Below, piece after piece: positions 10,371 through 19,196 of a stretch of DNA of 64,000 nt (its first letter is position 1; each line of letters opens with the position of its first letter). Made by a program: the position numbers and the translations under genes. Under the pieces are notes generated by a model. The model was not told the origin of the DNA and searched no databases. It saw only the letters and a list, made by a program, of their open reading frames with translations. Source of the stretch: Methylophilaceae bacterium LSUCC0665. Lineage in GTDB: Bacteria > Pseudomonadota > Gammaproteobacteria > Burkholderiales > Methylophilaceae. The stretch spans positions 124,001 through 188,000 of the forward strand of contig CP103437.1 in assembly GCA_024919215.1 (NCBI GenBank), written 5' to 3'.

Positions 10371-11037
10371 AAAAGCGATTGTTTTGTTATCGGGCGGACT
10401 GGATTCATTAACAACTCTCGCCATTGCACAAAATGAGGGATATGAATGCTATGCATTACATGTGATTTATGGCCAAAGGCATTCTTCTGAAACAATGGCG
10501 GCAAGAAATATCGCAAAAAATTATAATCTCACTGAATTTCGAGAAATTAATGTGGATATGAGTTGGCTCAAATCCTCAGCTTTAACTAACCATGATATTT
10601 CTATTCCGGAACAAAGGTCGGAGGGTATTCCAGTGACTTATGTTCCAGCGAGAAATACCATTATGATGTCATTTGCCGCAGCTTGGGCCGAATCCTTGGA
10701 AGCTAGTCATTTATTTCTGGGTGTTAACGCAGTTGATTATTCAGGTTACCCCGACTGCCGACCAGAATTTATAGAAGCTTTCAAAAAAATGGTGAATCTT
10801 GGCACTAAGGCAGCAATAGAAGGAGTTCCATTCGATATTCATACTCCTCTGATTGGATTAACCAAGGAAGAGATTATTAGTAAAGGAATTGATTTGGGCG
10901 TAGACTACTCTTTAAGTATCTCATGCTATCAGGCCGATCAAAATGGTTATGCCTGTGGAAAATGCGATTCTTGTTACCTGAGAAGTCAAGGATTTGAAAA
11001 AGCAGGCATTCAAGACCCAACCCCCTATGCAAGATGA
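10363..11037 (+). CDS. queC: 7-cyano-7-deazaguanine synthase QueC
   Basis: QueC converts 7-carboxy-7-deazaguanine to preQ0 with ATP and ammonia. The PP-loop LLSGGLDS lies near the N-terminus and a zinc site is formed by C-terminal cysteines (SCYQ, then ACGKCDSCYLR). The start is a GTG within the end of queE. The 224-residue length is standard. The next gene, rpsP, has its own promoter. Confidence 0.95.
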   Translation: MSKKAIVLLSGGLDSLTTLAIAQNEGYECYALHVIYGQRHSSETMAARNIAKNYNLTEFREINVDMSWLKSSALTNHDISIPEQRSEGIPVTYVPARNTIMMSFAAAWAESLEASHLFLGVNAVDYSGYPDCRPEFIEAFKKMVNLGTKAAIEGVPFDIHTPLIGLTKEEIISKGIDLGVDYSLSISCYQADQNGYACGKCDSCYLRSQGFEKAGIQDPTPYAR

Positions 11038-11060
11038 CTTAAACTAAATTGTAAGAAAAC

Positions 11061-11090
11061 TTGCCAAAACACGTAAAAATAGCGTAAAAT
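11061..11090 (+). promoter_or_regulatory. Candidate sigma70 promoter of the rpsP operon
   Basis: A -35 TTGCCA (11061-11066) and a -10 TAAAAT (11085-11090) are separated by 18 bases, about 38 bases before the rpsP ATG. The site sits in the 91-base gap between queC and rpsP. It is the best match to a housekeeping promoter there, but it is predicted from sequence only. Confidence 0.5.
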
Positions 11091-11128
11091 CCACCACTTT
11101 TCTGTATAAAATTTTTTAGAGATTATTT

Positions 11129-11806
11129 ATGGTTATTATTAGATTATCAAGAAGTGGTTCCAAAAAGAAACCTTATTATAACGTAGTGGTTCAAGACTCA
11201 CGTAAACGAAGAGATGGTCGTTTTATTGAGCGTGTTGGCTTCTACAATCCAATGGCACAATCAGGAGCTGAAAGTTTAAGGCTTGATCAAGAAAGAATTG
11301 CTTATTGGAAAGACAATGGGGCTCAAATTTCAGAAACAATGTCTAGAATTATCAAATTACAGGCAAAAGGCCCGACTGGCCTAGAAGCCATGAAACAAAA
11401 AGATTTGAAAAAAGCTGAAGCAAAGAAAGCGAAAAAAGCAGCTGAAAAAGCTGCAGCAGCAGAGCCTGTAGCTGAAGAAGCTGCTGCTCCTGCTGAAGAA
11501 GCTGCTGCTCCTGCTGAAGAAGCTGCTGCTCCTGCTGAAGAAGCTGCTGCTCCTGCTGAAGAAGCTGCTGCTCCTGCTGAAGAAGCTGCTGCTCCTGCTG
11601 AAGAAGCTGCTGCTCCTGCTGAAGAAGCTGCTGCTGAAGAAGCTGCTGCTCCTGCTGAAGAAGCTGCTGCTCCTGCTGAAGAAGCTGCTGCTCCTGCTGA
11701 AGAAGCTGCTGCTCCTGCTGAAGAAGCTGCTGCTCCTGCTGAAGAAGCTGCTGCTCCTGCTGAAGAAGCTGCTGCTCCTGCTGAGGAAGCGCCTAAAGAA
11801 GAATAA
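11129..11806 (+). CDS. rpsP: Ribosomal protein S16 with a long repetitive C-terminal tail
   Basis: Residues 1 to about 80 are a normal S16 ([21 protein letters not shown], then [10 protein letters not shown]). The family usually ends near 80-90 residues, but this protein has 225. After a Lys/Ala-rich linker (about 90-112), residues about 118-220 consist of AAAPAEE heptads, encoded by a 21-bp tandem repeat. The tail should be acidic, disordered and exposed on the 30S subunit. The operon continues with rimM, trmD and rplS, the usual order. Confidence 0.95.
   Translation: MVIIRLSRSGSKKKPYYNVVVQDSRKRRDGRFIERVGFYNPMAQSGAESLRLDQERIAYWKDNGAQISETMSRIIKLQAKGPTGLEAMKQKDLKKAEAKKAKKAAEKAAAAEPVAEEAAAPAEEAAAPAEEAAAPAEEAAAPAEEAAAPAEEAAAPAEEAAAPAEEAAAEEAAAPAEEAAAPAEEAAAPAEEAAAPAEEAAAPAEEAAAPAEEAAAPAEEAPKEE
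11480..11788 (+). repeat. 21-bp tandem repeat inside rpsP
   Basis: Fourteen in-frame 21-bp units (GCTGCTGCT then CCTGCTGAAGAA) encode AAAPAEE. Seven precede and seven follow one short 15-bp unit at 11627-11641, which lacks the CCTGCT hexamer. The DNA units are nearly identical even at third positions; only the last copy carries GAG for GAA. This implies recent expansion or ongoing homogenisation by slippage or recombination. Such an array can also be miscounted in short-read assembly. Confidence 0.95.
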
Positions 11807-12307
11807 TTGTTGGAAAACCTTGTCATCATAGGAAAAATTATTTCTGCCTATGGGGTTAAAGGTTGGGTAAAGATAAGACCATTTACCGAAACAGCTAAAA
11901 ATTTTATACAGTACAGAACACAGTTTTTATCTAGAAATCAAAAAGATTGGAACAGTGTTGAAATTAAAGAAATAAAAATTCAAGGTCAGGATGTTGTAGC
12001 TGATATTGGATTAACAGATCGAGACCAATCTATCTCGAGAAAAGGATATTTCTTAGCAATTGAAAGGGATCAGCTCCCACAATTGCCTGAAAACGAGTTT
12101 TATTGGGATGATCTGATAGGGTTAAATGTGATTGGTGTTGACCATTTGGGTTTAGGTAAAGTGGTTGGATTAATTGAAACAGGAGCCAATGATGTTTTGG
12201 TGGTTTCAGGAGATAAAGAAAGATTAATACCCTATATTCCACAGGTAATTAAAAAAGTGGATATACAGAATCAGCTCTTAGAAGTAGATTGGGATAAGGA
12301 ATTTTAA
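11807..12307 (+). CDS. rimM: 16S rRNA processing protein RimM
   Basis: RimM assists maturation of the 30S head and binds S19. The 166-residue protein has the N-terminal IIGKIISAYGVKGWVKI and the C-terminal PRC-barrel (FYWDDLIGLNVI, VLVV, RLIPYIPQVI). Translation begins at a TTG (11807, or the adjacent TTG at 11810) directly after the rpsP stop, with no room for a separate leader. The stop shares a base with the trmD ATG. Confidence 0.94.
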   Translation: MLENLVIIGKIISAYGVKGWVKIRPFTETAKNFIQYRTQFLSRNQKDWNSVEIKEIKIQGQDVVADIGLTDRDQSISRKGYFLAIERDQLPQLPENEFYWDDLIGLNVIGVDHLGLGKVVGLIETGANDVLVVSGDKERLIPYIPQVIKKVDIQNQLLEVDWDKEF

Positions 12308-13080
12308 TGATTACATTTGATGTCATTTCAATAATGCCTCAAATGTTTGATGTAATTAAATCTGACGGAGTAGTCAGTAGAGCTTTGAGAGATTCTAAGG
12401 TTAATTTAAATCTATGGAACCCTCGTGATTATGTGAATGATGTTCATCACACTATTGATGACCGACCTTATGGCGGTGGTCCAGGAATGGTAATGATGAT
12501 TGAACCTCTTGTGAAGACAATAAGAGACATCAAAAAAAATCATGAGACAAAGAAAGTACATAACTCGAAAGTGATATATTTAAGCCCGAAAGGTACAAGG
12601 CTTGATCAAAAAAAACTAATTGAGTTATCAAAGATAGATAATATGATTTTAATCTCGGGTCGATACGAAGGTGTTGATCAAAGAGTGATAGATCATTTTG
12701 TGGATGAAGAGATCTCCATTGGAGATTTTGTAACGACAGGCGGTGAATTGCCGGCTATGGTTTTAATCGATTCGTTGTCCAGGCTAATTCCTGGCGTGTT
12801 AAACAACAATGAATCTTTTGAGGATGATTCTTTCTATAAAGGACTCCTCGACCATCCTCAGTTTACTCGACCTGAAGTTTTTGAGAATTTAAAGGTACCG
12901 GATGTTTTATTGTCTGGAGATCATAATCTGATATCAAAGTGGCGGAAAAAAACTGCTTTGTTAGAAACTTTTAAAAAAAGACCTGACTTATTAGAAGATC
13001 AGGAATTAACAATAGAAGAATCTGGGCTGCTCCAGGAGGCATTGGATGAGCAGGAACAAGATTTAAAAAAGAGGAAATAG
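12307..13080 (+). CDS. trmD: tRNA (guanine-N1)-methyltransferase TrmD
   Basis: TrmD methylates G37 of tRNAs and prevents frameshifting. It is a SPOUT-fold enzyme with the N-terminal [28 protein letters not shown], the trefoil-knot SAM site ([13 protein letters not shown]) and the catalytic region [13 protein letters not shown]. At 257 residues it is complete. The gene lies between rimM and rplS in the standard operon. Confidence 0.96.
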   Translation: MITFDVISIMPQMFDVIKSDGVVSRALRDSKVNLNLWNPRDYVNDVHHTIDDRPYGGGPGMVMMIEPLVKTIRDIKKNHETKKVHNSKVIYLSPKGTRLDQKKLIELSKIDNMILISGRYEGVDQRVIDHFVDEEISIGDFVTTGGELPAMVLIDSLSRLIPGVLNNNESFEDDSFYKGLLDHPQFTRPEVFENLKVPDVLLSGDHNLISKWRKKTALLETFKKRPDLLEDQELTIEESGLLQEALDEQEQDLKKRK

Positions 13081-13082
13081 AT

Positions 13083-13628
13083 ATGACAAACATTATTCAA
13101 ACTATTGAAAAAGAAGAAATTGCGCGTCTTGGCAAAAAAATCCCTAAATTTGCTCCTGGTGATACCGTTGCTGTTGGCGTAAACGTTGTTGAGGGAGAGC
13201 GAAAAAGAGTTCAGGTCTTTGAGGGCGTTGTGATTGCCAGAAAAAATAGAGGACTTAACTCTTCTTTTATCGTGAGAAAAATATCTTCCGGAGAGGGTGT
13301 TGAGAGAACCTTCCAACTTCACTCACCTTTAATAGATTCAATTGAAGTTAAACGACGTGGTAACGTTCGTCGTGCAAAACTGTTCTATTTAAGAGAGCGT
13401 TCAGGTAAGTCTGCGCGTATTAAGGAAAGATTGAAAGCGCGTGAGTCTGATTCTCAATATGAAGCAATTCCTGAAGTAGAATTGGCTGAAGCACCAGCTC
13501 AAGATGCAGCTCCTGCTGAAGCACCAGCTCAAGATGCAGCTCCTGCTGAAGCACCAGCTCAAGATGCAGCTCCTGCTGAAGCACCAGCTCAAGATGCAGC
13601 TCCTGCTGAAGACAAAAAAGATGCTTAA
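13083..13628 (+). CDS. rplS: Ribosomal protein L19 with a repetitive C-terminal tail
   Basis: Residues 1 to about 115 are a normal L19 ([19 protein letters not shown], then [23 protein letters not shown]). The family normally ends near 115-130 residues, but this copy reaches 181. Residues about 135-174 are four decapeptides [10 protein letters not shown] encoded by a 30-bp tandem repeat, then a short DKKDA end. The tail resembles the one on S16 from the same operon in composition but not in repeat unit. Confidence 0.95.
   Translation: MTNIIQTIEKEEIARLGKKIPKFAPGDTVAVGVNVVEGERKRVQVFEGVVIARKNRGLNSSFIVRKISSGEGVERTFQLHSPLIDSIEVKRRGNVRRAKLFYLRERSGKSARIKERLKARESDSQYEAIPEVELAEAPAQDAAPAEAPAQDAAPAEAPAQDAAPAEAPAQDAAPAEDKKDA
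13485..13604 (+). repeat. 30-bp tandem repeat inside rplS
   Basis: Four consecutive 30-bp units, each starting GCTGAAGCACCAGCTC, are identical in DNA and encode [10 protein letters not shown]. They are followed by a partial unit (GCTGAA) and the end of the gene. Identity at synonymous positions points to recent expansion. Confidence 0.95.
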
Positions 13629-13649
13629 TTAAGTTTTAAAACAAAATGA

Positions 13650-13675
13650 AAAGCCCCTACTAGGGGCTTTTTTTA
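13650..13675 (+). terminator. Rho-independent terminator of the rpsP-rplS operon
   Basis: AAAGCCCC and GGGGCTTT form a short-loop hairpin followed by a run of T, about 22 bases after the rplS stop. It closes the operon before xerD. Confidence 0.88.
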
Positions 13676-13695
13676 TGCCATAATAAATTTCAATT

Positions 13696-14592
13696 ATGAA
13701 TGAAACATCTAAAGACCTTCCTTTAATTGTTGATCAATTTATTAATAGCTTGTGGTTAGAGGATGGCTTGTCAAAAAATACATTAGACAGCTATCGTTAT
13801 GATTTAAAGCAACTAGTCATTTGGTATTCTAATCGTGATATTACTCATATTACAAAAAGTGAAATTCAAGAATATTTAGCTTATCGTTTTCCATTGTCAA
13901 AATCACGGAGCATTGCAAGGTTACTGGCTTGTTTAAGAAGGTTTTATAGATATTTATTAAGAGAAAATATTGTTCATGAGGATCCTACATTAATGATTGA
14001 GGCTCCAAAACTTTCTAAAGGACTTCCAAAAAGTTTAAATGAAAATGAGGTTGAAGATCTTCTCAATGCACCGAATATTGCTGATGACCAAGGTTTGCGA
14101 GATCGTGCCATGTTGGAATTATTATATGCATGTGGCTTAAGAGTCAGTGAATTAATTACCATTATGGTCACGGAAGTATCTTTAAATGATGGAGTGATCA
14201 GAATAACTGGTAAAGGCGATAAAACTAGACTAGTTCCGATGGGTGAGGAAGCTTCTCATTGGATTGAGCAATACCTTAAATCTTCAAGAGAAAATCTATT
14301 AAAAGAGAAAAAATCAAAGTATCTTTTTGTAACTGCAAGAGGTGGTGCTATGACACGTCAAGCCTTTTGGTATTTAATTAAAAGGTACGCTGTTACATCC
14401 GGCATAAATCATCCAATTTCACCACATGTCTTGAGACATGCTTTTGCCACTCATTTACTCAATCATGGTGCAGATTTGAGAGTTGTTCAAATGCTGTTAG
14501 GACATAGTGATATATCTACCACGCAAATATATACTCATGTGGCGCGAGAAAGATTGAAAGATTTACATCAAAAGCATCATCCAAGAGGTTAG
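13696..14592 (+). CDS. xerD: Site-specific tyrosine recombinase XerD
   Basis: XerD with XerC resolves chromosome dimers at dif. The 298-residue protein carries the N-terminal SAM-like core-binding domain and the catalytic domain, with Arg in CGLRVSELI, HVLRHAFATHLL, the second His in LGHSDISTTQIYTHV and the nucleophile Tyr in the same block. N-terminal and C-terminal sequences (FINSLWLEDGLSKNTLDSY; LHQKHHPRG) fit XerD better than XerC. It begins about 20 bases after the terminator, so it probably has its own weak promoter. Confidence 0.93.
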   Translation: MNETSKDLPLIVDQFINSLWLEDGLSKNTLDSYRYDLKQLVIWYSNRDITHITKSEIQEYLAYRFPLSKSRSIARLLACLRRFYRYLLRENIVHEDPTLMIEAPKLSKGLPKSLNENEVEDLLNAPNIADDQGLRDRAMLELLYACGLRVSELITIMVTEVSLNDGVIRITGKGDKTRLVPMGEEASHWIEQYLKSSRENLLKEKKSKYLFVTARGGAMTRQAFWYLIKRYAVTSGINHPISPHVLRHAFATHLLNHGADLRVVQMLLGHSDISTTQIYTHVARERLKDLHQKHHPRG

Positions 14593-14942
14593 ATTGATCG
14601 ATTAATAATTATTCCAACGAAGTCAGCATCAGCGATTATTTTTTTCTTAGATATTTTTAAGGTCAAAGACTGAGCTGGATAGTCTTGAAGAATTTTAGAT
14701 GCTATTTTTTCTCCGAAACTTTCAAGTAAAGTGTCTTTATTTGTTTCTGCGAGGGATTTAATTAATTCAATCACAGCACCATAGTCAATAGTGTCTTCAA
14801 GGTTATCTGAATTGAAAGCATCCTTTTTTTTAAGAATAATATTCAAATCAATGAACAAACTTTGTGGAATTGCCCTTTCCCAATTCGGAACTCCGATGGT
14901 AATGGGAACAACAAGATTGGATATGAAAATTTGATTATTCAT
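14589..14942 (-). CDS. folB: Dihydroneopterin aldolase FolB
   Basis: FolB makes 6-hydroxymethyl-dihydropterin in folate synthesis. The 117-residue protein shows the family pattern: VPITIGVPNWERAIPQ, the ladder DTIDYGAVIELI, LLESFGEKIA and the C-terminal KISKKKIIADADFVGI. It is convergent with xerD (4-base overlap of stops) and divergent from plsY. Confidence 0.92.
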   Translation of the reverse strand: MNNQIFISNLVVPITIGVPNWERAIPQSLFIDLNIILKKKDAFNSDNLEDTIDYGAVIELIKSLAETNKDTLLESFGEKIASKILQDYPAQSLTLKISKKKIIADADFVGIIINRSI

Positions 14943-14970
14943 CTGATTAGCAATCCCTTATAATTTACAT

Positions 14971-15555
14971 ATGGTTAATACTATCTTCATTATTCTAGCT
15001 TATTTTATTGGTTCAATTTCGTTTGGAATTTTATTAAGTAAGATTTTTAAAATACAAGATCCACGAAGTTTTGGCTCAAAAAATCCAGGAGCTACCAATG
15101 TTATGAGATCTGGAAAAAAATTTGTAGCCCTTCTAACACTTTTGGGCGATATGCTTAAAGGTACATTAGTCGTTTTAATCGCAAAATATTATTTAAATTT
15201 TAATGATGACCAAGTGTTACTTATTGCTGCAGTAGTATTTATAGGACATCTGTTCCCTGTGTATTATCAATTTAAAGGCGGTAAAGGTGTTGCTACCGCT
15301 TTAGGAGTATTGCTAGCAATCGATAGCAATATTGCAATTTTAGTACTACTGATCTGGTTAATTGTATTTTTGGTAAGTCGCATTTCCTCTTTATCTGCCA
15401 TCACGGCAGCATTATGTTTACCTATAATCGCTTTTTTCATGCACATTGATCAGAACTTTTTATGGCTCAGTCTCTTTTTAAGTATGTTTTTAATTTATCG
15501 CCACAAAGAAAACATCAAAAATTTATTAGAAAAAAAGGAGTCAAATTTTAAATAA
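14971..15555 (+). CDS. plsY: Glycerol-3-phosphate acyltransferase PlsY
   Basis: PlsY acylates glycerol-3-phosphate from acyl-phosphate, the first step of phospholipid synthesis. The 194-residue membrane protein has five hydrophobic segments and three conserved motifs: GSISFGILLSK, RSFGSKNPGATNVMR and KGGKGVATALG. Its proximity to tsaD and folB is the usual betaproteobacterial arrangement. It converges on tsaD with a six-base gap. Confidence 0.95.
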   Translation: MVNTIFIILAYFIGSISFGILLSKIFKIQDPRSFGSKNPGATNVMRSGKKFVALLTLLGDMLKGTLVVLIAKYYLNFNDDQVLLIAAVVFIGHLFPVYYQFKGGKGVATALGVLLAIDSNIAILVLLIWLIVFLVSRISSLSAITAALCLPIIAFFMHIDQNFLWLSLFLSMFLIYRHKENIKNLLEKKESNFK

Positions 15556-15560
15556 AAAAA

Positions 15561-16565
15561 TTAAATTTCTGTTAGCTTCCATTTAGGTTTGACAGAAAAT
15601 TCATAATTTTTATTCTGTGATAGTTGATGCCTAAAAAATCCAGCAATAGCAATCATTGCACCATTGTCAGTACAGAATTCCAGACTAGGGAAAAATAATT
15701 GAAAACCATGTTTCTGGGAAAGTGATTTTAGTTTGTCTCGCAATTGTCTATTTGCTCCCACACCACCAGAAACAACTAAGCAGCTCAAATTTTTTTCGTT
15801 AAGGGCTTTTAAACATTTGGTAGTTAGGACATCGGTAATGGATTCTTGGAATGCGTAGGCAATATTCGCTTTTTTAATCTCATCTAACGGCTGTTCTTTT
15901 TTGACAAGATTGAGCACCGCCGTTTTTAATCCACTAAAACTAAAATTGAGATCATCACTATTGATTAATGGTTTTGGTAGAGAATAAAAAGGAGAACCGG
16001 TAGAGGCTAGGCTTGATAATGCTGCACCCCCAGGGTAACCAAGATCCAAGAGTTGTGCACTTTTATCAAATGCTTCGCCTGCTGCATCATCCAATGTATC
16101 TCCAATGATTTCATAATCACCGAGTTCTCTCACATGAATAAGTTGTGAATGTCCACCTGAGACAAGCAATGCTAAAAAAGGAAATATAAGTTGATCATTC
16201 TCTAAAAAGGGAGATAAGAGGTGTCCTTCAAGATGATGTATTGGTATTGTTGGAATATCTAAGCTCATTGCTAAACTTTCAGCAACACTAGCTCCCACCA
16301 ATAGAGCCCCGGAAAGCCCTGGACCTTTTGTATAAGCAACAGCATCAAGCTCAGTCACATTTTTGTTAGTTTTGTTGAATAATTCATCCAATAAAGGAAG
16401 AATGAAGCGAATATGGTCACGTGATGCTAGTTCTGGAACTACTCCACCATATAAACGATGCAGATCAACTTGAGAATTTAGAACATGTCCGATTAGCCCA
16501 GATTCAGAGTCATAAAGGGCTAAACCCGTTTCATCACAAGAAGACTCAATACCTAAGATTAACAT
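15561..16565 (-). CDS. tsaD: tRNA threonylcarbamoyladenosine synthase subunit TsaD
   Basis: TsaD transfers threonylcarbamoyl to A37 of ANN-decoding tRNAs with TsaB and TsaE. The protein starts MLILGIESSCDETGLALYD and has the metal-binding HHLEGH at about residue 109, LLVSGGHSQL, DDAAGEAFDK and LVVSGGVGANR. The 334-residue length is normal. It is transcribed away from rpsU, sharing an 81-base divergent promoter region. Confidence 0.96.
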   Translation of the reverse strand: MLILGIESSCDETGLALYDSESGLIGHVLNSQVDLHRLYGGVVPELASRDHIRFILPLLDELFNKTNKNVTELDAVAYTKGPGLSGALLVGASVAESLAMSLDIPTIPIHHLEGHLLSPFLENDQLIFPFLALLVSGGHSQLIHVRELGDYEIIGDTLDDAAGEAFDKSAQLLDLGYPGGAALSSLASTGSPFYSLPKPLINSDDLNFSFSGLKTAVLNLVKKEQPLDEIKKANIAYAFQESITDVLTTKCLKALNEKNLSCLVVSGGVGANRQLRDKLKSLSQKHGFQLFFPSLEFCTDNGAMIAIAGFFRHQLSQNKNYEFSVKPKWKLTEI

Positions 16566-16566
16566 T

Positions 16567-16597
16567 TTGACAATTTTTGTTGAAAAAAAATGATATT
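16567..16597 (+). promoter_or_regulatory. Candidate promoter of the rpsU-dnaG-rpoD operon
   Basis: A perfect -35 TTGACA (16567-16572) is followed after 18-19 bases by TGATATT (16591-16597), which can serve as a -10. It lies in the divergent tsaD/rpsU gap about 50 bases before rpsU. The -35 match is strong and the -10 moderate. Confidence 0.5.
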
Positions 16598-16646
16598 AGC
16601 ATTAAAATAGCGAACCTTAAACGAACTATTAATAAAATAATAATTT

Positions 16647-16859
16647 ATGACAACAATTAAAGTAAAAGAGAACGAACCATTTGACGTTGCATTGAGAAGA
16701 TTTAAGCGCCTTGTTGAAAAAACAGGTCTTATGAATGATCTTCGAGCTAAGGAATTTTACGAAAAACCTACATGGGAGCGTAAAAGAAAAGCAGCAGCTG
16801 CGGTGAAAAGACAATACAGACGTCTTCGCAATCAAATGTTACCTCCTAAAATGTATTAA
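16647..16859 (+). CDS. rpsU: Ribosomal protein S21
   Basis: This 70-residue basic protein of the 30S subunit starts [20 protein letters not shown] and ends in a Lys/Arg-rich segment. It is the first gene of the classical macromolecular-synthesis operon (rpsU, then yqeY, dnaG, rpoD), which couples translation, replication priming and sigma supply. Confidence 0.97.
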   Translation: MTTIKVKENEPFDVALRRFKRLVEKTGLMNDLRAKEFYEKPTWERKRKAAAAVKRQYRRLRNQMLPPKMY

Positions 16860-16869
16860 TCCCTCCGAG

Positions 16870-17313
16870 ATGTCGATCCGACAAATAATCTCAGATGATA
16901 TGAAAATCTTCATGCGAGCCAAAGACTCGGCTCGTCTTGGAGCCATTCGTTTACTTCAGGCTGCTATCAAACAAAAAGAGGTTGACGAGAGAATCGAATT
17001 AAATGACGATCAAATTTTTTCTGTCATCCAAAAAATGCTGAAACAAAGAAAAGACTCAATAGAAGCTTATCAAAAAGCAAGTCGTCAAGATTTAATTGAC
17101 CAGGAACAATTAGAAATTGAAGTTTTATCCAAATATATGCCAGAACCATTATCTGATGAAGACATAAATCAATATATTGAAGAGGCCATTGCAACAACTG
17201 GGGCATCTGATATGAAAGATATGGGAAAAGTGGTGGGTATTCTCAAATCCAAAGTAGCAGGTCGTGCGGATATGGCTGAAGTATCAAAATTAGTTAGACA
17301 AAAACTCTCTTAA
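16870..17313 (+). CDS. yqeY: GatB/YqeY domain protein
   Basis: This 147-residue protein belongs to the GatB/YqeY family, related to the C-terminal tRNA-binding domain of amidotransferase GatB. The pattern RLGAIRLLQAAIKQKEVDER, then EVLSKYMPEPLSDEDI and GKVVGILKSKVAGRADM is standard. The function of free-standing YqeY is not established. In beta- and gammaproteobacteria it often sits between rpsU and dnaG, as here. Confidence 0.93.
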   Translation: MSIRQIISDDMKIFMRAKDSARLGAIRLLQAAIKQKEVDERIELNDDQIFSVIQKMLKQRKDSIEAYQKASRQDLIDQEQLEIEVLSKYMPEPLSDEDINQYIEEAIATTGASDMKDMGKVVGILKSKVAGRADMAEVSKLVRQKLS

Positions 17314-17355
17314 ATCACTTATAAAAATTGAAATATTTTCAGTTATCATTATGTG

Positions 17356-19092
17356 ATGATCCCTGAGTCCTTTATTCAAGAAATTTTAAATCGAATTGAC
17401 GTTGTCGATGTTGTTGACCAAAGAGTAAAACTAAAAAAAGCAGGAGCAAACTATGTAGCATGTTGCCCTTTCCATCAAGAAAAATCACCCTCTTTTACAG
17501 TTAGCCCTTCCAAACAGTTTTATCATTGCTTCGGATGTGGCGCCCATGGATCTGCTATTAGTTTTTTAATGGAATATGACGGATTAACATTTATTGAGTC
17601 CGTTCAAACAATTGCAAATCAGCTTGGTTTAGCGGTACCTAATGATCAACAGAATACGAAAAAAGACACAGCCGATGATTTTAAGTTAGAAGAAATACTC
17701 AAAAAAGCAAATCAACATTTTAAAAAAAATCTACGCTCTTCAGATCTGGCCATTAATTATTTAAAAAAAAGAGGTCTAACTGGAGCTGTTGCTCGTGAAT
17801 TTCAGATTGGATATGCGAGTGATGATTGGCAAGGATTGAAAAAAGAATTTGAAAACTACGAGGAGCCAAAATTACAAACTGCTGGCCTAGTTCAAAAAAA
17901 TGATTCTGGGAAAATATATGATCGATTTAGAAATAGAATTATTTTTCCAATTATAAACGCTAAAGGCAATATTATTGGGTTTGGTGGAAGGGTAATTAAT
18001 TCAGAGGATCAGCCCAAATATTACAATTCACCAGAAACTCCATTGTTTAAAAAAAGTTATGAAGTATATGGCCTTCCCCAAGCCAAAAAAGGGATTCGAG
18101 ACGATAAAAATATTTTGATTGTAGAAGGATATATGGATGTTATATCTTTATATCAGCATGGCATTCAAAATGCAGTTGCAACTTTAGGGACTGCCACAAC
18201 CATTTATCATTTAAAAAAATTAATTCGCTACTCAAAAAAAATTACTTTTTGTTTTGATGGAGATAATGCTGGTAAAGAAGCTGCTTGGAAAGCATTAAAT
18301 ACTGCTGTGGATATTTTAGAAGATGATTACGAATTTTATTTTTTATTTTTACCCGAAGGTGAAGATCCTGATACGTTTATAAAAACACATTCAATTCAAG
18401 ATTTCAAAAAATATATTGATCAAGCCACTCCCCTAACTGAATTCATTGTTAAAAGGTTAACTGAAAAGAATGATCTGTCTAGTCAAGAAAATAAGATTAA
18501 GTTTATTAATAATTTTGAGCCAATTTATAAAAACATAAATTCAAACAAATATAAGATCTTTCTAATTAAAAGAGTTGCGGATTTGATTCATTTTTCACAA
18601 AGGGAAATCGAAAAAATGATGAGCATTGAGCCCACTGAAAATTTTTCTGTTCCACCGCAAATGAAATATTCACGATCCTCTAAGAACTCATTAACAGCTA
18701 AACGCAAATATATTCTTATATTAACAATGAAGCCTGAGCTTTTTAAAAGTGAAGATGCAATATTTTTTCAGAACAATTTAGTTGAGGATGAGCTTTTTAA
18801 ACAAATCAAAAATTCAATGGAAGAAAATAATTCAAATATTAAAAATACTGCCAGCTTATTACGTTCTTTACAAAATAAAATTGATGAAAATATTTTGGAT
18901 GAATTACAAAGACAGATGATGGACTATTCTGAAAATATTGATTTGCTTGAAGAGTTTAAGGGAATTCAAAATTCTTTAAATCAACAATTAAATAGCAATA
19001 AACAATCGCAACAATTTGCAGCACTAAAAAACAAAAAGTTAAGTGAATTTAGTGATGAGGAAAAAGAATTTTTGAAAAATTATAAGAAATAA
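17356..19092 (+). CDS. dnaG: DNA primase DnaG
   Basis: DnaG synthesises RNA primers at the fork. The zinc-binding domain has CCPFHQEKSPSFTV and HCFGCGAHG (about residues 36-65), followed by the RNA polymerase domain with the Toprim motif IVEGYMDVI and CFDGDNAGKEAAWKA, and a C-terminal helicase-binding domain that is diverged. The start is ATG 17356; a GTG one codon earlier is possible. At 578 residues it is complete. Confidence 0.96.
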   Translation: MIPESFIQEILNRIDVVDVVDQRVKLKKAGANYVACCPFHQEKSPSFTVSPSKQFYHCFGCGAHGSAISFLMEYDGLTFIESVQTIANQLGLAVPNDQQNTKKDTADDFKLEEILKKANQHFKKNLRSSDLAINYLKKRGLTGAVAREFQIGYASDDWQGLKKEFENYEEPKLQTAGLVQKNDSGKIYDRFRNRIIFPIINAKGNIIGFGGRVINSEDQPKYYNSPETPLFKKSYEVYGLPQAKKGIRDDKNILIVEGYMDVISLYQHGIQNAVATLGTATTIYHLKKLIRYSKKITFCFDGDNAGKEAAWKALNTAVDILEDDYEFYFLFLPEGEDPDTFIKTHSIQDFKKYIDQATPLTEFIVKRLTEKNDLSSQENKIKFINNFEPIYKNINSNKYKIFLIKRVADLIHFSQREIEKMMSIEPTENFSVPPQMKYSRSSKNSLTAKRKYILILTMKPELFKSEDAIFFQNNLVEDELFKQIKNSMEENNSNIKNTASLLRSLQNKIDENILDELQRQMMDYSENIDLLEEFKGIQNSLNQQLNSNKQSQQFAALKNKKLSEFSDEEKEFLKNYKK

Positions 19093-19196
19093 TTATATTC
19101 AAAAATAAACTCGAGTTTAACCAAATATATTGATGTAAAACACTGAATTTGTTATTATGTCGGGTCGTTCTGTTAATTAATTTAAGGCATTCATGC

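Noticed and set aside
11480-11788. CRISPR-like array
   Set aside because: Units are contiguous with no spacers and are in frame within S16.
11323-11829. Long minus-strand reading frame opposite rpsP
   Set aside because: It is the antisense of the 21-bp repeat, giving a low-complexity Ala/Ser product; no start signal or family.
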